This document shows, in pieces, positions 1 through 14,515 of a DNA stretch of 64,000 nt; position 1 is the stretch's first letter, and the number at the start of each line of letters is the position of its first letter. A program made the translations under genes and the position numbers. The stretch is taken from NCBI GenBank assembly GCA_011316305.1, contig SAUG01000117.1, positions 62,001 through 126,000 on the forward strand, written 5' to 3'. This DNA comes from Rusavskia elegans (Eukaryota; Ascomycota; Lecanoromycetes; Teloschistales; Teloschistaceae). The notes beneath the pieces are model-generated. The model did no database searches. It was not told the origin of the DNA and saw only the letters and a program-made list of their open reading frames with translations.

Positions 1-298
1 ACATGATGTGCTTGCTATATTGGGAAGTACGGCCAATACTATTGTATTACCCGATTGACATATGATGCTGACCAGAGCACGGGGTATCGTGGCCTCCCCC
101 GACCAGTCTTTTCCAGAGCCTCAAAAGATGAAGGCTCCAACCATGTCGGCCATTCTACATGTAGTCTCGTTCTCTTATTTTTCATGACACTACTCATTCC
201 ACCGCTTGATCAACAGTTGCAGCCTGTGACTTTCGATCTCAGCAGGTCGTGGATCATGAATCGCCCTGTCTCTTCGTCACAACTTCATGAACCAGCAC
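1..298. other. 3' flank of the helicase gene, no gene seen
   Basis: This is sequence downstream of the helicase stop codon on the minus strand. Short open frames here have no recognisable protein features. Nothing else is supported. Confidence 0.5.
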
Positions 299-3200
299 CT
301 ATTTGTCCCCTTGAGCCGTACGCTTTTCTTGATACTCAACTAATTTTTCCCAGATGTTCAGCCAGCTCTGTTGTTGGGACGATAATTCGCGCCCTGGATC
401 GCGGAACGATTGAGCAATAACTTGCCGCAGCTTCTGCCGTAACGTCTTGACGGCTAGCATGACCTTCCAGTCATCCACTGAAAATCGGATGCGGTTGCCA
501 TCGATGATGATCATGCCCGAGTACATCTGAAATTGATACGGTCAGGAACAGTTGAGACACCCTGAGCTGCTACTAACCTTGAACTCTGCGTCACCACAAG
601 CCAAAGCTAGCGCGAGTGGCTCCATAGCACCAGTCTCGTGGGCGTTGTAATATCTTGACCCTGCATTAGCAATGATTCGACTCAGGAGATGAGGAGGAGC
701 GTACTTGTTGCTTGACTGCATTATATGGTAGAATGATAGCCAATTCGGTGCATGCCCAACACCCTTGTTGACTGAAGTTGGGGAGAGGCTGACAGACTGA
801 TTGTTCGCAACGTTCCTCCAGCCCTTCCCTTCGCGTTTCAAGAGCTTCGGGTAAAAACTCCAGCCGATGACAGAGTTGAGCACCAGGTCCGAGGGATTTC
901 TGTCGTATCTTGCAGGGATCTCCACAAAGGTCCTCCTCGATGACCATGATCGGACCCTAGGAGGTATGTTAGCGACGTTTCCATGGTGACCGTTCGGGAC
1001 TAACTTATTCACGGATGATTTTTCACCATTGTCAAGCGCTATGAACTTGGACTCTACCAGGCAGGTGATCAACTGGGCTTTCAGCTCCTCGATATTTGCA
1101 AGATTCTGCTGCAACAGAAAATTCTTGCGGCAGAATTGTTGTTCGGAGGCGCCAGTTGAATTGCATACTCGGCGCCAGGCAGAGTAGGCGTTGTAAACCG
1201 TCAATAGGTCGGAGTCACCTATGGTAGGCGTCAGCGTCTCTTGTACACTCGGATGGTGAGAAGCTCTATCCAACCCCGTTTGAACGCTAGCCTTGCCTGG
1301 TCAGCCTGCGATCGAGCACCCATGGGAGCAGAGAAAGGCGATTTAGAAGACAAGATTGCGGCGATTGTCACAGCGCCATCCAAACATTTGAAGACGCAGC
1401 CCAGCAGTATGACCTTTCCTAAGAATACATCCAACGGTAGCTTCGCCAGCTGCCGACCCAACGGAGTCAACTCCTCAGAAGCGGTGAGCGCTTTGACATC
1501 GACGAGGGCATCTATCGCCCGACGTATGTTCTTCGCCAAAGGCGGGTCGAGTGCTTCGGCTAACGTTTGCTCAATGGCCCCGAGCTTGCAGATCTTGACA
1601 CGAAGTACAAGGTCTTGCAATGATAGACGTAATATTTCGGGTGTCTGGTCTGCAGCCAACTGCACGTGGTTAGAAGCTGCTATTGTTAAAGACGAAACCA
1701 CTTACGACGGTATCGTGACGGGATTTTGTGAAGAGGTGGAAGCAGATTCCTTCCTGCACACGGCCTGCTCGTCCCCTCCGCTGCTTTGCATTGGCCCGGC
1801 TGATAAACACTTCGATCAGTCTCGAAAGCTGCCGTCTCTCGTCGAATCTGGAAGCTATTGTTAAAAGTGTCCTTGTTCCAGACTATACGTGACCGACCTC
1901 ATCTCCTTATGCTTTCCAGTATCTATCACACAAGTCACATCGGGAATCGTAACGCCAGTTTCTGCGATGTTAGTCGCAAGGACTATCTTGCGATGACCCA
2001 GTGGAGGTATCGCAAAAGCTCGCTCTTGCTCGTCCATTGCGATAGTCGAGTGCAGTGGATGTATGTACCATCCATCGGAGAAAGAAGTGTGACCACTCAG
2101 CATGTCGTGCACACGTCGGATCTCAGCAATACCTGGCAAGAAAACCAGAACAGCCTTACTGAACCCGACGAATTTAGGCTTTGTTGCTATCGTTTCCAGA
2201 AGGTTCAGAATCAGGTCATAATTGATGCGATACTCGTCAAATTGAGCGAGCGTACTTCGCGTCTTTTGACTGTAACCTTCGAGACCAGTCTGTGCTGCTT
2301 TCTTCTCTTTCTCGGAAGATAAGTCTTGACCTTCGTCATCGTCGTCTATGGACGGTACACCCCGGAGGAAGTCACGATTGAAGAAATTTGTCTCTTCTAC
2401 TGCATCTTCGAGGTATCTGGTCTGGACGGGAAAAGTTCGTCCAGGGACTGTCAGAACAGGAGCGCCATTGAAATAATTCGAGAACTTGGCTGCATCAACG
2501 GTAGCAGACATTAATATGACCTTGAGAGCCGGTCTCCTTACGAGTAGCTTGCGGAGGACGATCAGGAGAAAGTCACTTTCGATAGATCGTTCGTGAACTT
2601 CGTCAAGAACCAAGTGTGTGATTTCTTGAAGATCATCTGAGGCTTCTAGCATTCGCATGACGATACCGGTTGTAGCGTATACAAGTCTTGTTTCACGCAC
2701 CAGCTTGCTTTCCAGCCGGATGGCGTATCCTACAAGAGATCGGGACGTGCCCACATCACTTTTTCTTTCTCCAAGCTCCTCACTGACCCTCCTCGCAAGC
2801 GAAATGGCGGAAATGCGACGGGGTTCAGTACAGTACACTTTGCACCCTCTGCCTAATGACAACTCATGTTCGAGTATGAAACTTGGGACTTGTGTGCTTT
2901 TTCCGCACCCAGTTTCGCCACACACAATCACTGTTTGATGTCCGAGGATAGTCTGTAGTATTTCTCCTTTGAAGCCCCAGATCGGCAGATTCATGCGCTG
3001 GCGCATCATCTTGCGAAAAGATGGAGTTGCTGACTTGCTGGTCCAGATGGATCTTATTTCGTCCGTATTCTCTGTTCCCGATGGCTTTCCTTCCTGATGC
3101 TCTTCAGCTAAACAGGTTTCTGGCTGTTGGCGTAGAGGACTGAGGTCTGCAGGTCGAGAGACCTGCTCGAGATCCTCGTCCTTCACAGCGCTGTGATCGA

Positions 3201-5170
3201 TTAGGCTGCGGATCCGGCGCAATTCTTCCCGGTCAATGGCCAAGTCGTTGTTCTTCTTCAGCGTACACAAATCTAGCCAGAAGTCTTTCCATACGGGTGG
3301 TAACCGCAAAGACGCCTTCTCCTCCTTTGGCGCATGTGAAAATATCAGGAACAGAGCTGCAGTAGATACATAAGCCTCTGACTGCGCGGCATCGGGGACC
3401 GCTTCGGTGATCATTTCGACCCGCACGTTTCGCCCATTTGCTTCACACAAAATGGTACTGTTCGGGGGGTCAAGGGGTCGGGGCTGGTTACACGACCATC
3501 GTATGCTGACAGAATGTTGTTTTGAGAAAGGTGATCTATCAATGAGTTTGTATGTAACTCGTACAGATGTGTCCCTTCACAATTTGGTCAGTACAAATGA
3601 GAATTAGACTTCCGGGTAAGACTTCTGACCTTGCTTTACATGCTTCTTCAAATGTACGTCGTGGATTAACGCCATTCCACTTGCCAAAATCCCTGAGAAC
3701 CACCGGTCTTCTCTCTGATCCTTTGCCGTCCGCATCAGATGTGAGATGATCATTATAGTCGCTTGGAGGGGCCTCATGAAGGCCCGAAAAGAATTGGCCC
3801 AGCGCCTCCACACCACTGTCTTCTTCGGAGTCTTTGCTGGCCTCGTTAAGCTGATTTGTGGCATCGCTTGCAATGTGGTCCTGATTAGTTTGACTTGCAG
3901 CGGAGCGGTCCTCGTTGTGGAGGTGTAGCCTTTTTCGCTCAGCGGCAGCTTGAGCAAGCTTAGTGCGCGTTTCAGTCCATTTCTGTTCAGCTTCGTGTTG
4001 GTCAAATAGGATATCTGCTTTCAAACGGTCCAATTTCTGCAGTAGCCTGGCGACTTGCGGTGATGGTTTCCTCAGTGGCGCCGCACGCAAGGCAGCTTTA
4101 CCATTAGCCGGACCCCGTCGATCTCCACTCTGAAGATCTGGCTGCAATGCGTAGAGTTGTGTCTGTAAAGCAACGTACATCTCTGTCATGATCTCAGGGT
4201 CAGTGTCGCTTTCCGTGTCATAGTCTGTAGAGGTTGTGACATCCTCAGTATTCTGAGCATCATCGTGGCCGTTAGTCTGATCCTCAGATGAACAAGATGT
4301 TATTTCTGATATGATTCGGTCACCAGCGTTGTCTATCATGAATTAGCAACTATCAGTCAATTTGGTGAGGTAATGGAAACCGGAGCCTATCCTACTAGTT
4401 TCGAAAGACCCATTGCTAGCATCGTTCTGATGATGCCGCACTGAATCTGTGGTAGCATTCTTGCCTATACGATCTGTAATGTATGATGGCATAGCATGGG
4501 CTTCACAATGCATAGCGAGCCAATCTAAACAGCAGTCAAGACCCCAGATATTGTCCTTTTCCACCATAGACCCCCGCATTGAGAGACTCTGCGCGACCTT
4601 GAGAAGATGTTTGAGTGCTTCTTCGCTGTTATCGTATGGAAAGCCCAACTGAATGAGCACTTGTTTCAATGTCCAGAGCTTGATGCACAAATCCTCCTCG
4701 GACAGTGCCTCAGCAATTGTATGGTACTGAGATCCATTGCCGGCTTTGACAGACTGCTGCTCGGCGTCCAAAGTCTGCGCGATCAGCTCCACAATCTCAG
4801 GCGGAAGCCATGAGCGCGTTGACAGAGACTCCGCTTGGGGGCGGAGTAAGCGTTTTTCTGTCTGCAACCTGGAGACCTGACGGTGGACGTCTCTTTTTAT
4901 CCTGTCGAGGTACTTCTCAACAAAGAGTTGAAGATCAGACTCCTCTAGCTGTTTCTCGAGCTCCTCTGGGCTTAGTTCATGGAGTTCTTTCTCTACAGGA
5001 GCGTCGCCGCTAGGTGTATCTTTAGCAGTAGGTTGGGCTTGCGGCTCATCTGGTGCTGTGCTTCCAAGTGACTCCTTAGTTGGAAGTTTTGTCTTGGAAG
5101 CGGTCGAGGTAGTAGCAAAACCACGAGCCGGATTGCTGGTGGCCTTCTTAGTCTTTCGTTTGGGTGCCAT
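299..5170 (-). CDS. DEVH-box RNA helicase, DHX29/YLR419w-like
   Basis: Exons (minus): 5170-4396, 4332-3630, 3574-1898, 1847-1706, 1659-1275, 1218-578, 526-299. They sum to 4551 nt, or 1516 aa, and every junction is phase-consistent with GT..AG introns of 46-63 bp. The protein starts [18 protein letters not shown], a basic N-terminus I associate with fungal YLR419w homologues. Walker [10 protein letters not shown] lies near residue 715, the DEVH box (DEVHERS) near 815, and motif VI (QRRGRAGR) near 1075. The HA2/ratchet and OB-fold regions follow and end in a block containing [10 protein letters not shown]. In animals the DHX29 family helps 40S subunits scan structured 5' leaders; DHX57 is the other close relative. 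A cytosolic, ribosome-linked role is inferred from the family. The gene is head-to-head with GCN1. Confidence 0.93.
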
Positions 5171-5653
5171 CTTGACTCCTTTATCACCTGGAAGCTACAC
5201 TGACGCTAGTCGATGCAAATTTGAAAGTAGTACACGAACGTTCCGTGTGAAATCAGGAAGATGTCGACAGGGTAAATGTTTGTTAGTACTGTCTGACCAC
5301 TAGCTTTTGCAAAAAGCTTCCAAACCAAGAAAAGGCAATCCCATTTACCACGGCACACCACCTCGTTATGTCAGAAACGATTCAGGGACGTGTAGCAGTC
5401 GGTATGTCGATATGGAGTGTGGCTCGAGAATTGCGTAGATGTTCTTGTACTTCTGCTGAGGCTCTTGACAGTCTCGCATGGAAAGTGACTGCCAAGACTC
5501 CGAAGTCTGGAACAGTCTTTTGCAAGAACTAAAAGAGTAAGCTGCCGTGGTGTAGCCGAGGCGATCTTTTGCGCCAACTCAATACCAAACTCCCAAAGTT
5601 CCCGCTTTTCAATTGCTGCTGCCGACAGTCTGCAGCTGTTAGCCGGATGGATT
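5171..5653. promoter_or_regulatory. Shared divergent promoter, helicase/GCN1
   Basis: This 483-bp gap lies between the start codons of two oppositely transcribed genes and must hold both 5' leaders and promoters. I see no convincing TATA element. Short open frames here overlap on both strands and show no coding character. Confidence 0.6.
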
Positions 5654-8600
5654 ATGGCGTCAGAGGATAACGTTGCCCCCGAGGACTCCAGTGTGGACCT
5701 TCAAGATTTCAGCAATGCTTTGGTGTCGAGCTCGACCAAACGCCGCCTTGCAGAATTGTCCCGATTCGAGAAGCATTTGGCCGACGGCTGTAAGTAGTCT
5801 CACGTAATCGTACGATCTCAAAGGTTGAGCCAGCTAATGATACGTGGTAGCCATCCCTGAGTCCGTAAGCTACGGTGCTATTCCGATCCTGTTCCGGACA
5901 TACCCTTTCTACCATGACAGACCATCCCGCAAAGCTGTGCGAAGCTGCCTGCAATCCTTGCTGCTCAACGAGACATATCCAGACGCACTATCTCTCGTAC
6001 TCGAAGCCTTCGCCAAAGAGACCTCCAAGACTAGCTTAGCTGCATCCAATGCTTTTGTCCTCGTCGAGTGGGCATCCCTCTTCGTCCAACAATTTTCAAT
6101 CGCAGAAGAACATTGGAAATCTCATGGCGCGGATTTGGTAACTCAGTATGCGTCGATTTTGGAAACATGCGTCGCTACCAAAGGAAAGCCTAACGTCAGA
6201 AGCTCAGCTTTGGTGTGGACTCGACAAGCTCTTAGGCATCTCTTTCTGCGGAATAACGGGGAACGACGAGTTCAGCAAATCATCACTCAGTTGACCGCCA
6301 CATCCTCACCAATCGGTGCTCGAGGAACAGTCTTCCTAGGTGTGGTGGCTGGGGTCTGTGCGCGGCGTTCGCATCTCAAGTCAATACTGGACACACAAAA
6401 GGGCAATTACATCTCGGTCTTCCTTCGAGAGCTGATCGGATCTCGCACCACCGTTCCGGAGCATCTTGCGGATGCATTGGGGGACTTCTTCTCAAACTAC
6501 GTCACTTTTGAAGATCTGGATGAAGAGATTGTTCCAGCAGTTGAGAAAGCCCTCTTGCGGTCTCCCGAGGTGGTCCTCAATAACCTAGTATCAAAGATGA
6601 TCGACTCACTTCCACAAGGCCTAGATGTTGCTCCGTTGCTCGCCAGCAGGCTAGTCAAGCCACTGCTGTCCAATTTGAAGTCCTCGAACGCAAAGATTAG
6701 AGACGGAGCAGTATCGACCTTTACCAACGCAATCAGCCACTCGCACGACGATGTGTATCTATCCAAAGTTGCGGATGAGGTCCTGACGCCCTTGTCAAGC
6801 TCGAAACTTGCCGCGGCCGAGCACCGCGTTCTCCACGCGCGCATACTAGCAGGATTGCCTCGCCTGGCGAATTTGTCGGAAGGAATCTGCGGAGCACTTA
6901 CAGCCGTGGCGATCAAGGAGCCGAATGAGTCGGCACTTAGTGCGGAGCTCCACGCATTATCCCATCACCTATGTCTCTCAATCCAAACGAGGTCTTGCTC
7001 AGGCGCAAGCATCAAGACATTTGCCGAGAATGCTTGCAAAGGAATGAGCGATAAGAAACCAGCGAATCGCAGAGCATGGGTATTGATGGTTGGAGACGTC
7101 ATTTGGCAGACAAAGAAGCACGGCGATGCTACTGAAGTACGTTCCTTCGTCGAGGCTACACTACCCAAAATGCTTGAGCTGTTTCAGGAAGTCACTTCGA
7201 ACGTTATTGCGGCCACACAGTCAGGCTTGGTGGTCGCTAGCTTCGTACTCACAGCGTCGTGTCAATATATCATGGGCGTCGTCGAAGGCAACAAAGTACA
7301 TGAGTCAATCCGTAAGGCATCTGTCCTCGAGCAAGCATGCTCTTCTAATGCGAAGCTTTCCTTCCTTATCGGCCATCGTGTTTATTCGAAGCTCGCTGCC
7401 CCCGAAGATCTTAAATGGTTCATTCGAGCTCTTGCGGCATGTTCATCTCAGATATCCTTGACGGAAAGTAATTCCGTGACTGGGGATGCATGGGCTCAAG
7501 CATTTTTGTACGCTGTCACAGCTACGTCTATTTCTTATCGATCACGGAATGATGCAGTAAAAGCTCTTCACGAATCCTATCTCGAACAGCCCTCGCATGT
7601 TGCATGTCGTGTAATCAAGGGGCTGTGGTCTTGGCAGGAACATCTGGCTACTGGACAACAAGACAGCGCGGCTGCAGCCTCGAAGTCTGGCAATTCTCGG
7701 TTGCACTTCGCTGTACAAGCAATATGCCCATCCAAAGACGAGGTCCAGGTCGATGCACAGCTTACCCACGCAGTCCTTGAGGACCAGCTGATTCGTTTGC
7801 TTGTCATCTGTCGCCCACCGCTCATACCACACATTAGTTGGATCGAGATTTGTCTGGGTATTGGTCAAGACCCTGGTGATCTCGCGCGATCGGCTGGTGA
7901 ACAGTGTCTGTTGGAGATCAGATCATGTGCAGATTCCATCGTCGATAAAATGTACAAAGCCAGAGTCAAGACGGCTGCTTCGGAGGCAGCTGCAGAACTT
8001 GCATTCGTGGCGCCGGAGACTGTCATACCACTACTCGTCGAGGGAATTGTGCAGGATCTCTCAGCAGCTGCAGTGCGTTCGTGCAGTCCCACCGATATCG
8101 CGATAGCAAGGACCCCTGAGGGTACTACTTTCATTGACGTGCTCAGTACTAAAAGCAAGGACCGTGCTATTGACAAGAACACAAAGGATTACGATACCTT
8201 GAAATGGGAAGGAGAAGTCCGAAGTCAGCTGGCTTCCAAGAAAGGCCGAGAGCGGAAACTTTCAGCTGATGAAAAAGCGAAGACTGATGCCCAGTTGAAG
8301 AAGGAAGCTGCAATTAGAACTTCTGTTCGGGCATTGGAGGAAAAGTTGAGGCGAGGCGTTGGATTAATCAGCGCTTTAACGAAAGGGCCACCCACTGATC
8401 CCGGAATGTGGTTTCGTCCCTGTTCCAAAGCGTTGCTAGACGTTATTGCAGCAGGCGCCGGGCTGCTCATGGGCGGCGATGCCGAATTCGCGTACCTGGA
8501 CCTTGCAAAACTTATCGCACCACGTCTAGGATCTTTGCAAAAGTTTGTGGGAGTAGCAACTCTTCGGGCTCTGGGAACAACTGCTTTGCCAGAAAATATG

Positions 8601-11600
8601 AAACAGGAACCCCTTGGTGGTATGTATGAAGACTTCAGAAGTTCGAACTGGGACTGACGAGCGCAGACATCATAACAAGGGTACTTTATCGCTTGCAATT
8701 CTTGAGTGAACAACGTCCATTCGATATAATTTCCCTGACCTATATACTGCCACTCGTTGTGGCTGTCCTGGGTGATAATGGGATCGGTCGGACAGAGTCG
8801 GATGAAGTCGATGAACAAATCACCCTGGCGCTGGAGTTCTTAGCTCATCATACTGATCTCTGTGAGCATAGCTGGAAAGCTTAGCAACATGTGGAAGCTA
8901 ACTGAGTCGTAGTCGCCGACACGAGGCTTCCACGGGGCGAGATTATAGCCCTCCTGATTCGATGCTTGCAAGATTACGCCCAGCATTACAAAGAAATCAA
9001 GGACTCTTTGTTCGACGTGTGCAGAAGCATTGCTGGGAACATCGATTCCTCTGAACTCTCGATACTCCTCAAGGGGTCGCTTGTCCCGCAGGCGTCGGTA
9101 CGAACTTCTGTCCTCCAAGCGATCCGGGAATACATCGACTTGACGGAACTTGACTTCTCGGAGGAGATTTGGCTTGCGGTACATGATGACATCGATGACA
9201 ATATCGAACTCGCATGGGCCATCTGGCAAGAGAACGCTCTGGAAGCTCTGCCAACAGATGCTGCGAAGGTTGTTCCGTACCTGGCAAGTAAAGACAGTCA
9301 ACTGCGCAGAGCATCCTCCAAGGCCCTCGCGGCATGCATTGGCGATCAACCTTCCAAGTTTTTGGAAACACTTCATGACCTAGAGAATCAATACATTGAG
9401 CAGGCCAAACCAAGACTGATCGAACGGGACGAGTTTGGTTTGCCAAAGAAGACCAACCTTGAAGATCCCTGGGAAGCTCGAAGTGGGATTGCTCTGGCCT
9501 TCAAGGCTCTTGCCATCAAATTCCAGGTTCATGAGCTGGTGCCCTTCGCCCACTTCTTGATTACAAACAGAGTTCTTGCTGATCGAAACCCAACCGTCCG
9601 AGATCAAATGATTGAAAGCGCTACTACAATCATCAACATGAAAGGGGGAAATTCAGTTGAGCGCTTGATGAGTGTCTTCGAATCTACACTCGATGAAGGC
9701 AACAAGGAATCTCAAGTATCGGATTCACTCAACGAAGCCGTTGTCGTGCTCTACGGCGCGATGGGTCGACACCTTCCGGACGGTGATGAACGCGTGGTAA
9801 AGGTTGTCAAAAGATTGTTCTCCACGCTGAGCACACCATCAGAGTCTGTGCAGTATGCTGTTGCCGGCTGTCTGCCACCCTTAGTGCGAGCGTCGCCATC
9901 GCACACATCGGACTACATTCAAGCTATGATAGATCAGCTGCTACAGTCCAAGAAGTATGCTGCTCGGCGAGGCGCTGCTTATGGATTAGCTGGCGTAGTC
10001 AGTGGCAAGGGGGTGTCGGCCCTTCGTGAATACCGAATCATGTCCACGCTGAGGACAGCAGCGGAAAACAAGAAGTATCAAAATCATCGCCAAGGAGCCC
10101 TATTGGCTTATGAGTTGATGTCGCAGATCCTGGGTAGAAACTTCGAGCCATATCTTATTCAAATCGTTCCACAACTGCTGAATGGCTTTGGCGATGCTGT
10201 GGCAGATGTACGTGAAGCTTGCTTAGACACGACCAAAATATGCTTCTCCGGTCTAAGCTCCTACGGCGTGAAGAAAATCTTGCCAACGTTACTAGATGGC
10301 CTCCAGGAGTCACAATGGCGAAGTAAGAAGGGAGCTTGCGATCTCTTGGGTGGTATGGCCTACCTGGACCCCCAACAGCTGGCTTCGAGTCTGCCCGAAA
10401 TCATCCCGCCATTGACTGGAGTACTCAATGACAGCCACAAAGAGGTTCGAGCATCGGCAAATCGAAGTCTCCAAAGGTTCGGCGAAGTCATCAGTAACCC
10501 AGAGGTCAAGAGCCTTGTTGGAATTCTGCTGAAGGCCTTGAGTGATCCTACCAAGTATACTGACGAGGCGCTTGATTCGTTGATTAAAGTCTCTTTTGTC
10601 CATTACCTTGATGCCCCTTCGCTAGCTCTTGTGGTTCGGATCCTTGAACGTGGCCTTGGAGATCGATCGGCGACGAAACGCAAGTCGGCGCAAATCATCG
10701 GTAGTCTTGCACATCTCACGGATCGAAAAGACATCACTCCACATCTACCTATCTTGGTGGCTGGCCTGAGACTCGCCGCTGTCGATCCTGTGCCCTCGAC
10801 GCGAGCAACAGCTTCGAAAGCCTTGGGATCACTGGTGGAGAAGCTGGGCGAGGACACATTACCGGATCTCATACCAGGGCTTATGACTACACTGAAGTCG
10901 GACACTGGCGCTGGCGACAGACTTGGATCCGCACAAGCACTCAGTGAGGTACTTGCTGGGCTCGGTACCGGAAGACTCGAGGAAACACTCCCCACAATAT
11001 TACAGAATGTCACAAGCTCCAAGGCCAGTATTCGCGAAGGCTTCATGTCGTTATTCATCTATCTACCCGCCTGTTTTGGCAACAGCTTTGCAAACTACCT
11101 CAGCAAAATCATCCCCCCTATCCTCTCTGGTCTTGCAGACGACATCGAGTCAATACGCGAGACATCACTTCGAGCTGGCAGACTACTTGTAAAAAACTTC
11201 GCTACCAAAGCCATTGACCTTCTATTACCGGAACTTGATCGAGGTCTTGCAGATGACAATCACCGCATTCGTCTATCCTCCGTTGAGCTAGTTGGTGACC
11301 TGTTATTCAACCTTACTGGTATCAGTGGGAAGACAGAACAGGATGAGGATGACTACGCGACTCCTGCTGGTCCTTCTCTGCTCGAGGTCCTCGGTGAGGA
11401 GAAGCGCAACCAGATTCTTTCGTCCTTGTACATATGTCGCTGCGACACCTCAGGTCTTGTCCGGACAGCAGCCATAAATGTGTGGAAAGCTCTTGTAGCC
11501 ACGCCACGAACATTGAAAGAACTCGTGCCCACGCTCACAGCTCTTCTGATACGCCGTCTGGCAAGCACAAACATGGAACAGAAAGTCATTGCCGGTAATG

Positions 11601-14135
11601 CCCTTGGTGAATTGATCCGCAAGGCTGGCGAGGGTGTTCTCGCTAGTCTTCTGCCGACACTGGAAGAAGGGCTGCAATCTTCCACAGACACCGACAACAA
11701 GCAAGGTATTTGCATGGCCCTCCGCGAGATTATATCATCAGCGTCCCAAGAAGCTCTGGAAGACTACGAGAAGACTCTCATCTCTGTAGTCCGAGTGGCC
11801 TTGGTTGATCCTGACGACGAGGTCCGAGAAGCCGCTGCTGAGGCGTTTGACTCACTTCAAAAGATGTTCGGCAAAAAGGCAGTCGATCAAGTTCTGCCGT
11901 ATCTGCTCAATCTTCTCCGGACAGAAAGCGAAGCTCAGACGGCCCTTGCGGCTTTGCTCACACTGTTGACCGACAACACAAGGTCCAACATCATTCTTCC
12001 AAATCTCATCCCCACTCTACTGGTTGCTCCCATTTCGTCATTCAACGCTAGGGCTATCGCGTCTCTTGCTGAAGTCGCTGGGCCAGCAATGACCCGTCGT
12101 CTGTCTGTCATCATCAACACTCTGATCGACGGTATTGTGGCTAGTGGAGACGAAGACCTCCAAGCCGAGCTAGAAGTTTCGTTTGACACAATTCTGAACG
12201 CGGTTGATGAGTATGATGGTCTCAACACAGCAATGAGTGTAATGCTAGCCTTGGTGAAGAACGATGATCACCGGAAGAGAGCAGCTGCCAACATGCGTTT
12301 AAGCCAATTTTTCGCGAAGACCGATCTTGACTACTCTCGATATCACCAGGACTTGATCCGAGTCCTCCTTCTATCATTCGATGACGGAGATCCCGATGTC
12401 GTTAAGGCGGCTTGGACAGCTTTGTCAGAGCTAACGAAGAGACTACGCAAAGAGGAGATGGAGTCTCTAGTGATTCCTACACGATCTGTCCTGCAACAAG
12501 TCGGTGTCCCTGGCCATAATCTTCCTGGTTTCTCTTTACCGAAGGGTATCAACGCAATCCTTCCTATTTTCTTGCAGGGTTTGATGAACGGTACCCCGGA
12601 TCAAAGAGTGCAGGCGGCGTTAGCAATCTCCGAGATCATTGATCGAACGAATGCCGATGGACTCAAGCCTTTTGTCACTCAAATCACTGGTCCCCTTATC
12701 CGAGTTGTATCTGAGCGCTCGGCGGATGTGAAAGGTGAGACCAATCCAATTCGTACGCCGGCGTGCTCCTAACCTTGTGTAGCTGCTATTCTACTGACCC
12801 TAAACAATCTCCTGGAGAAGATCCCAACTCTCCTGAAGCCCTTCCTCCCACAGCTTCAGCGTACGTTCGCCAAGTCCTTGGCGGATACCTCAAGCGAAGT
12901 CCTACGGTCAAGAGCCGCGAAGGCGCTGGGTACTCTGATTACACTTACGCCGCGTATTGATCCATTAATTGCAGGTAGGTCACCTTCGGTTGACTGCCTC
13001 ATGAAGGTACTGATCATACGCAGAACTCGTGACGGGGTCCAAAACATCGGACACTGGGGTTCAGAACGCAATGCTTCGAGCGCTCTACGAGGTAGTTAGT
13101 AAAGCAGGGTCGAACATGAACGAGGTGTCCCGGAACTCCATTCTCGCGCTGATAGACAGCGATACTGCTGGAGTTGAAGGTATGACACCCAGGACCGTTC
13201 GTAAGGGCGCGTTGACAGATTGTTTGCAGAGCCAATGGCAATTACAAAGGCTCGTCTGGTCGGTGCTCTCATCAAAAGCCTTCCTCCAAACACTCCAAAC
13301 ACCGGTGCAACGAGCCTCATCAAGTATGTTGAGCCTAAGATCCCATCATTCAACGGCGAGAATTATGGATTGACCTGTTACAGGCAACGAGTACTGGTCT
13401 CTCATGTCACAACGGCATCGATCCTCAATCTCAACTCGGTACTACTCGAGTCCCCCGCATCATTGACACAATCATATGTGCAAGAGACATTGACAGTCAT
13501 CTGCAACGGTATAAGAAACCGGAACGTACGTATCACCGTTCATCAGATAACGCAATCGACACTAAACAACGTAGACGTTCATTGCCGACAACAGCGTCCT
13601 GGCTGCTGGGAAATTGCTCCTGACTAGCGGCGTTGAAAAAGTCAAACCCGAAGCATTCACGCCAGTGATTGAGGCTCTCGCTTTAGTGATACAACCCGGT
13701 GGCTCGGTTGACACACGTCGCTTGTCGCTCGTTGTCATTCGAACGATAAGCCGTCGATACAGCAGTATCATCCGCCCGCACCTTCACCTCCTTGCTCAAC
13801 CCATCTTCGCCAGCGTTCGCGACCCAGTTATCCCGGTCAAGCTCGCTGCCGAAGCAGCCTTCCTGGAGATATTCTCGGTAGCCGAACGTGAGAATGCGGA
13901 CTTTGAGGAGTACATGGCGGGTCCAGGTGCATCTCTCAATCCAACAACCAAGAGAAGCATGCAGGACTACTTTAAGCGAGTGGCAATGCGATTGGGAAGC
14001 CAAGCACGAGAAAGAAAGGATGCAGAAGGCGGCCAGGGTGGGCTAGGGCTATCGAATGATGAAAGGGAAGATGAGCGGGAAGTGTGGAGTGTTGGGAAGG
14101 TGGATTTAGGTGAGGGAGCTTTTGCTGAAGAGTGA
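5654..14135 (+). CDS. GCN1: GCN1, translational activator of the eIF2alpha kinase Gcn2
   Basis: Exons: 5654-5789, 5851-8619, 8667-8861, 8913-12734, 12783-12974, 13024-13179, 13230-13323, 13384-13525, 13575-14135. The total is 8067 nt (2688 aa), close to the family length of about 2670. The start ATG ([12 protein letters not shown]) is in exon 1 and intron 1 opens with GTAAGT. The protein is almost all HEAT-type alpha-helical repeats. The large exon 4 carries the eEF3-like HEAT region (repeated 'LLP.L..GL.D' units, e.g. near 10270-11250) and then the region expected to bind the RWD domain of Gcn2. GCN1 binds translating (collided) ribosomes and, with Gcn20, passes the uncharged-tRNA signal to Gcn2. 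The C-terminal tail (about 40 aa) is acidic, Gly/Glu-rich and poorly conserved in character. Confidence 0.96.
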
Positions 14136-14515
14136 CTGTGGGAACACTACTTGTGGTGTCCTTTATGAGGTCTACGAATGCATAGCGAGGTGTACAAAAG
14201 TCGTACCTTATTCCGATCTCTGATCACGTCAATACTCTTGATATCCAAATTCATGATCTACCGAGAATCTACCGAGAATCTACCGACGCTTTGCCTTTTG
14301 GGACTATCTATTAGCCCTTGGGCTCATTCGCTGGCTGGCAGATAAGCAGGACATATCAAGTCTAAACGGTCCTCAGGTCCAAGTTCCCCTCAGTTGAGTT
14401 AAGATGATGGACCTATATGAGACGATAGTACTCTACTCCGTGATATCTCTTCCCGCAATTCAAGGACTTCGCAGCTATCCTGCTTCCGTCGTTGCATGCC
14501 ATTAGGACATCCAAG
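14136..14515. other. Intergenic gap, no gene seen
   Basis: This is GCN1 3' flank and the promoter side of the MOSC gene. It contains a short direct repeat (tctaccgag repeated at about 14255-14285). No gene or RNA is supported. Confidence 0.5.

Noticed and set aside
1241..1864. 207-codon plus-strand frame inside the helicase gene
   Set aside because: It is antisense to conserved helicase exons 4 and 5 and carries no family features.
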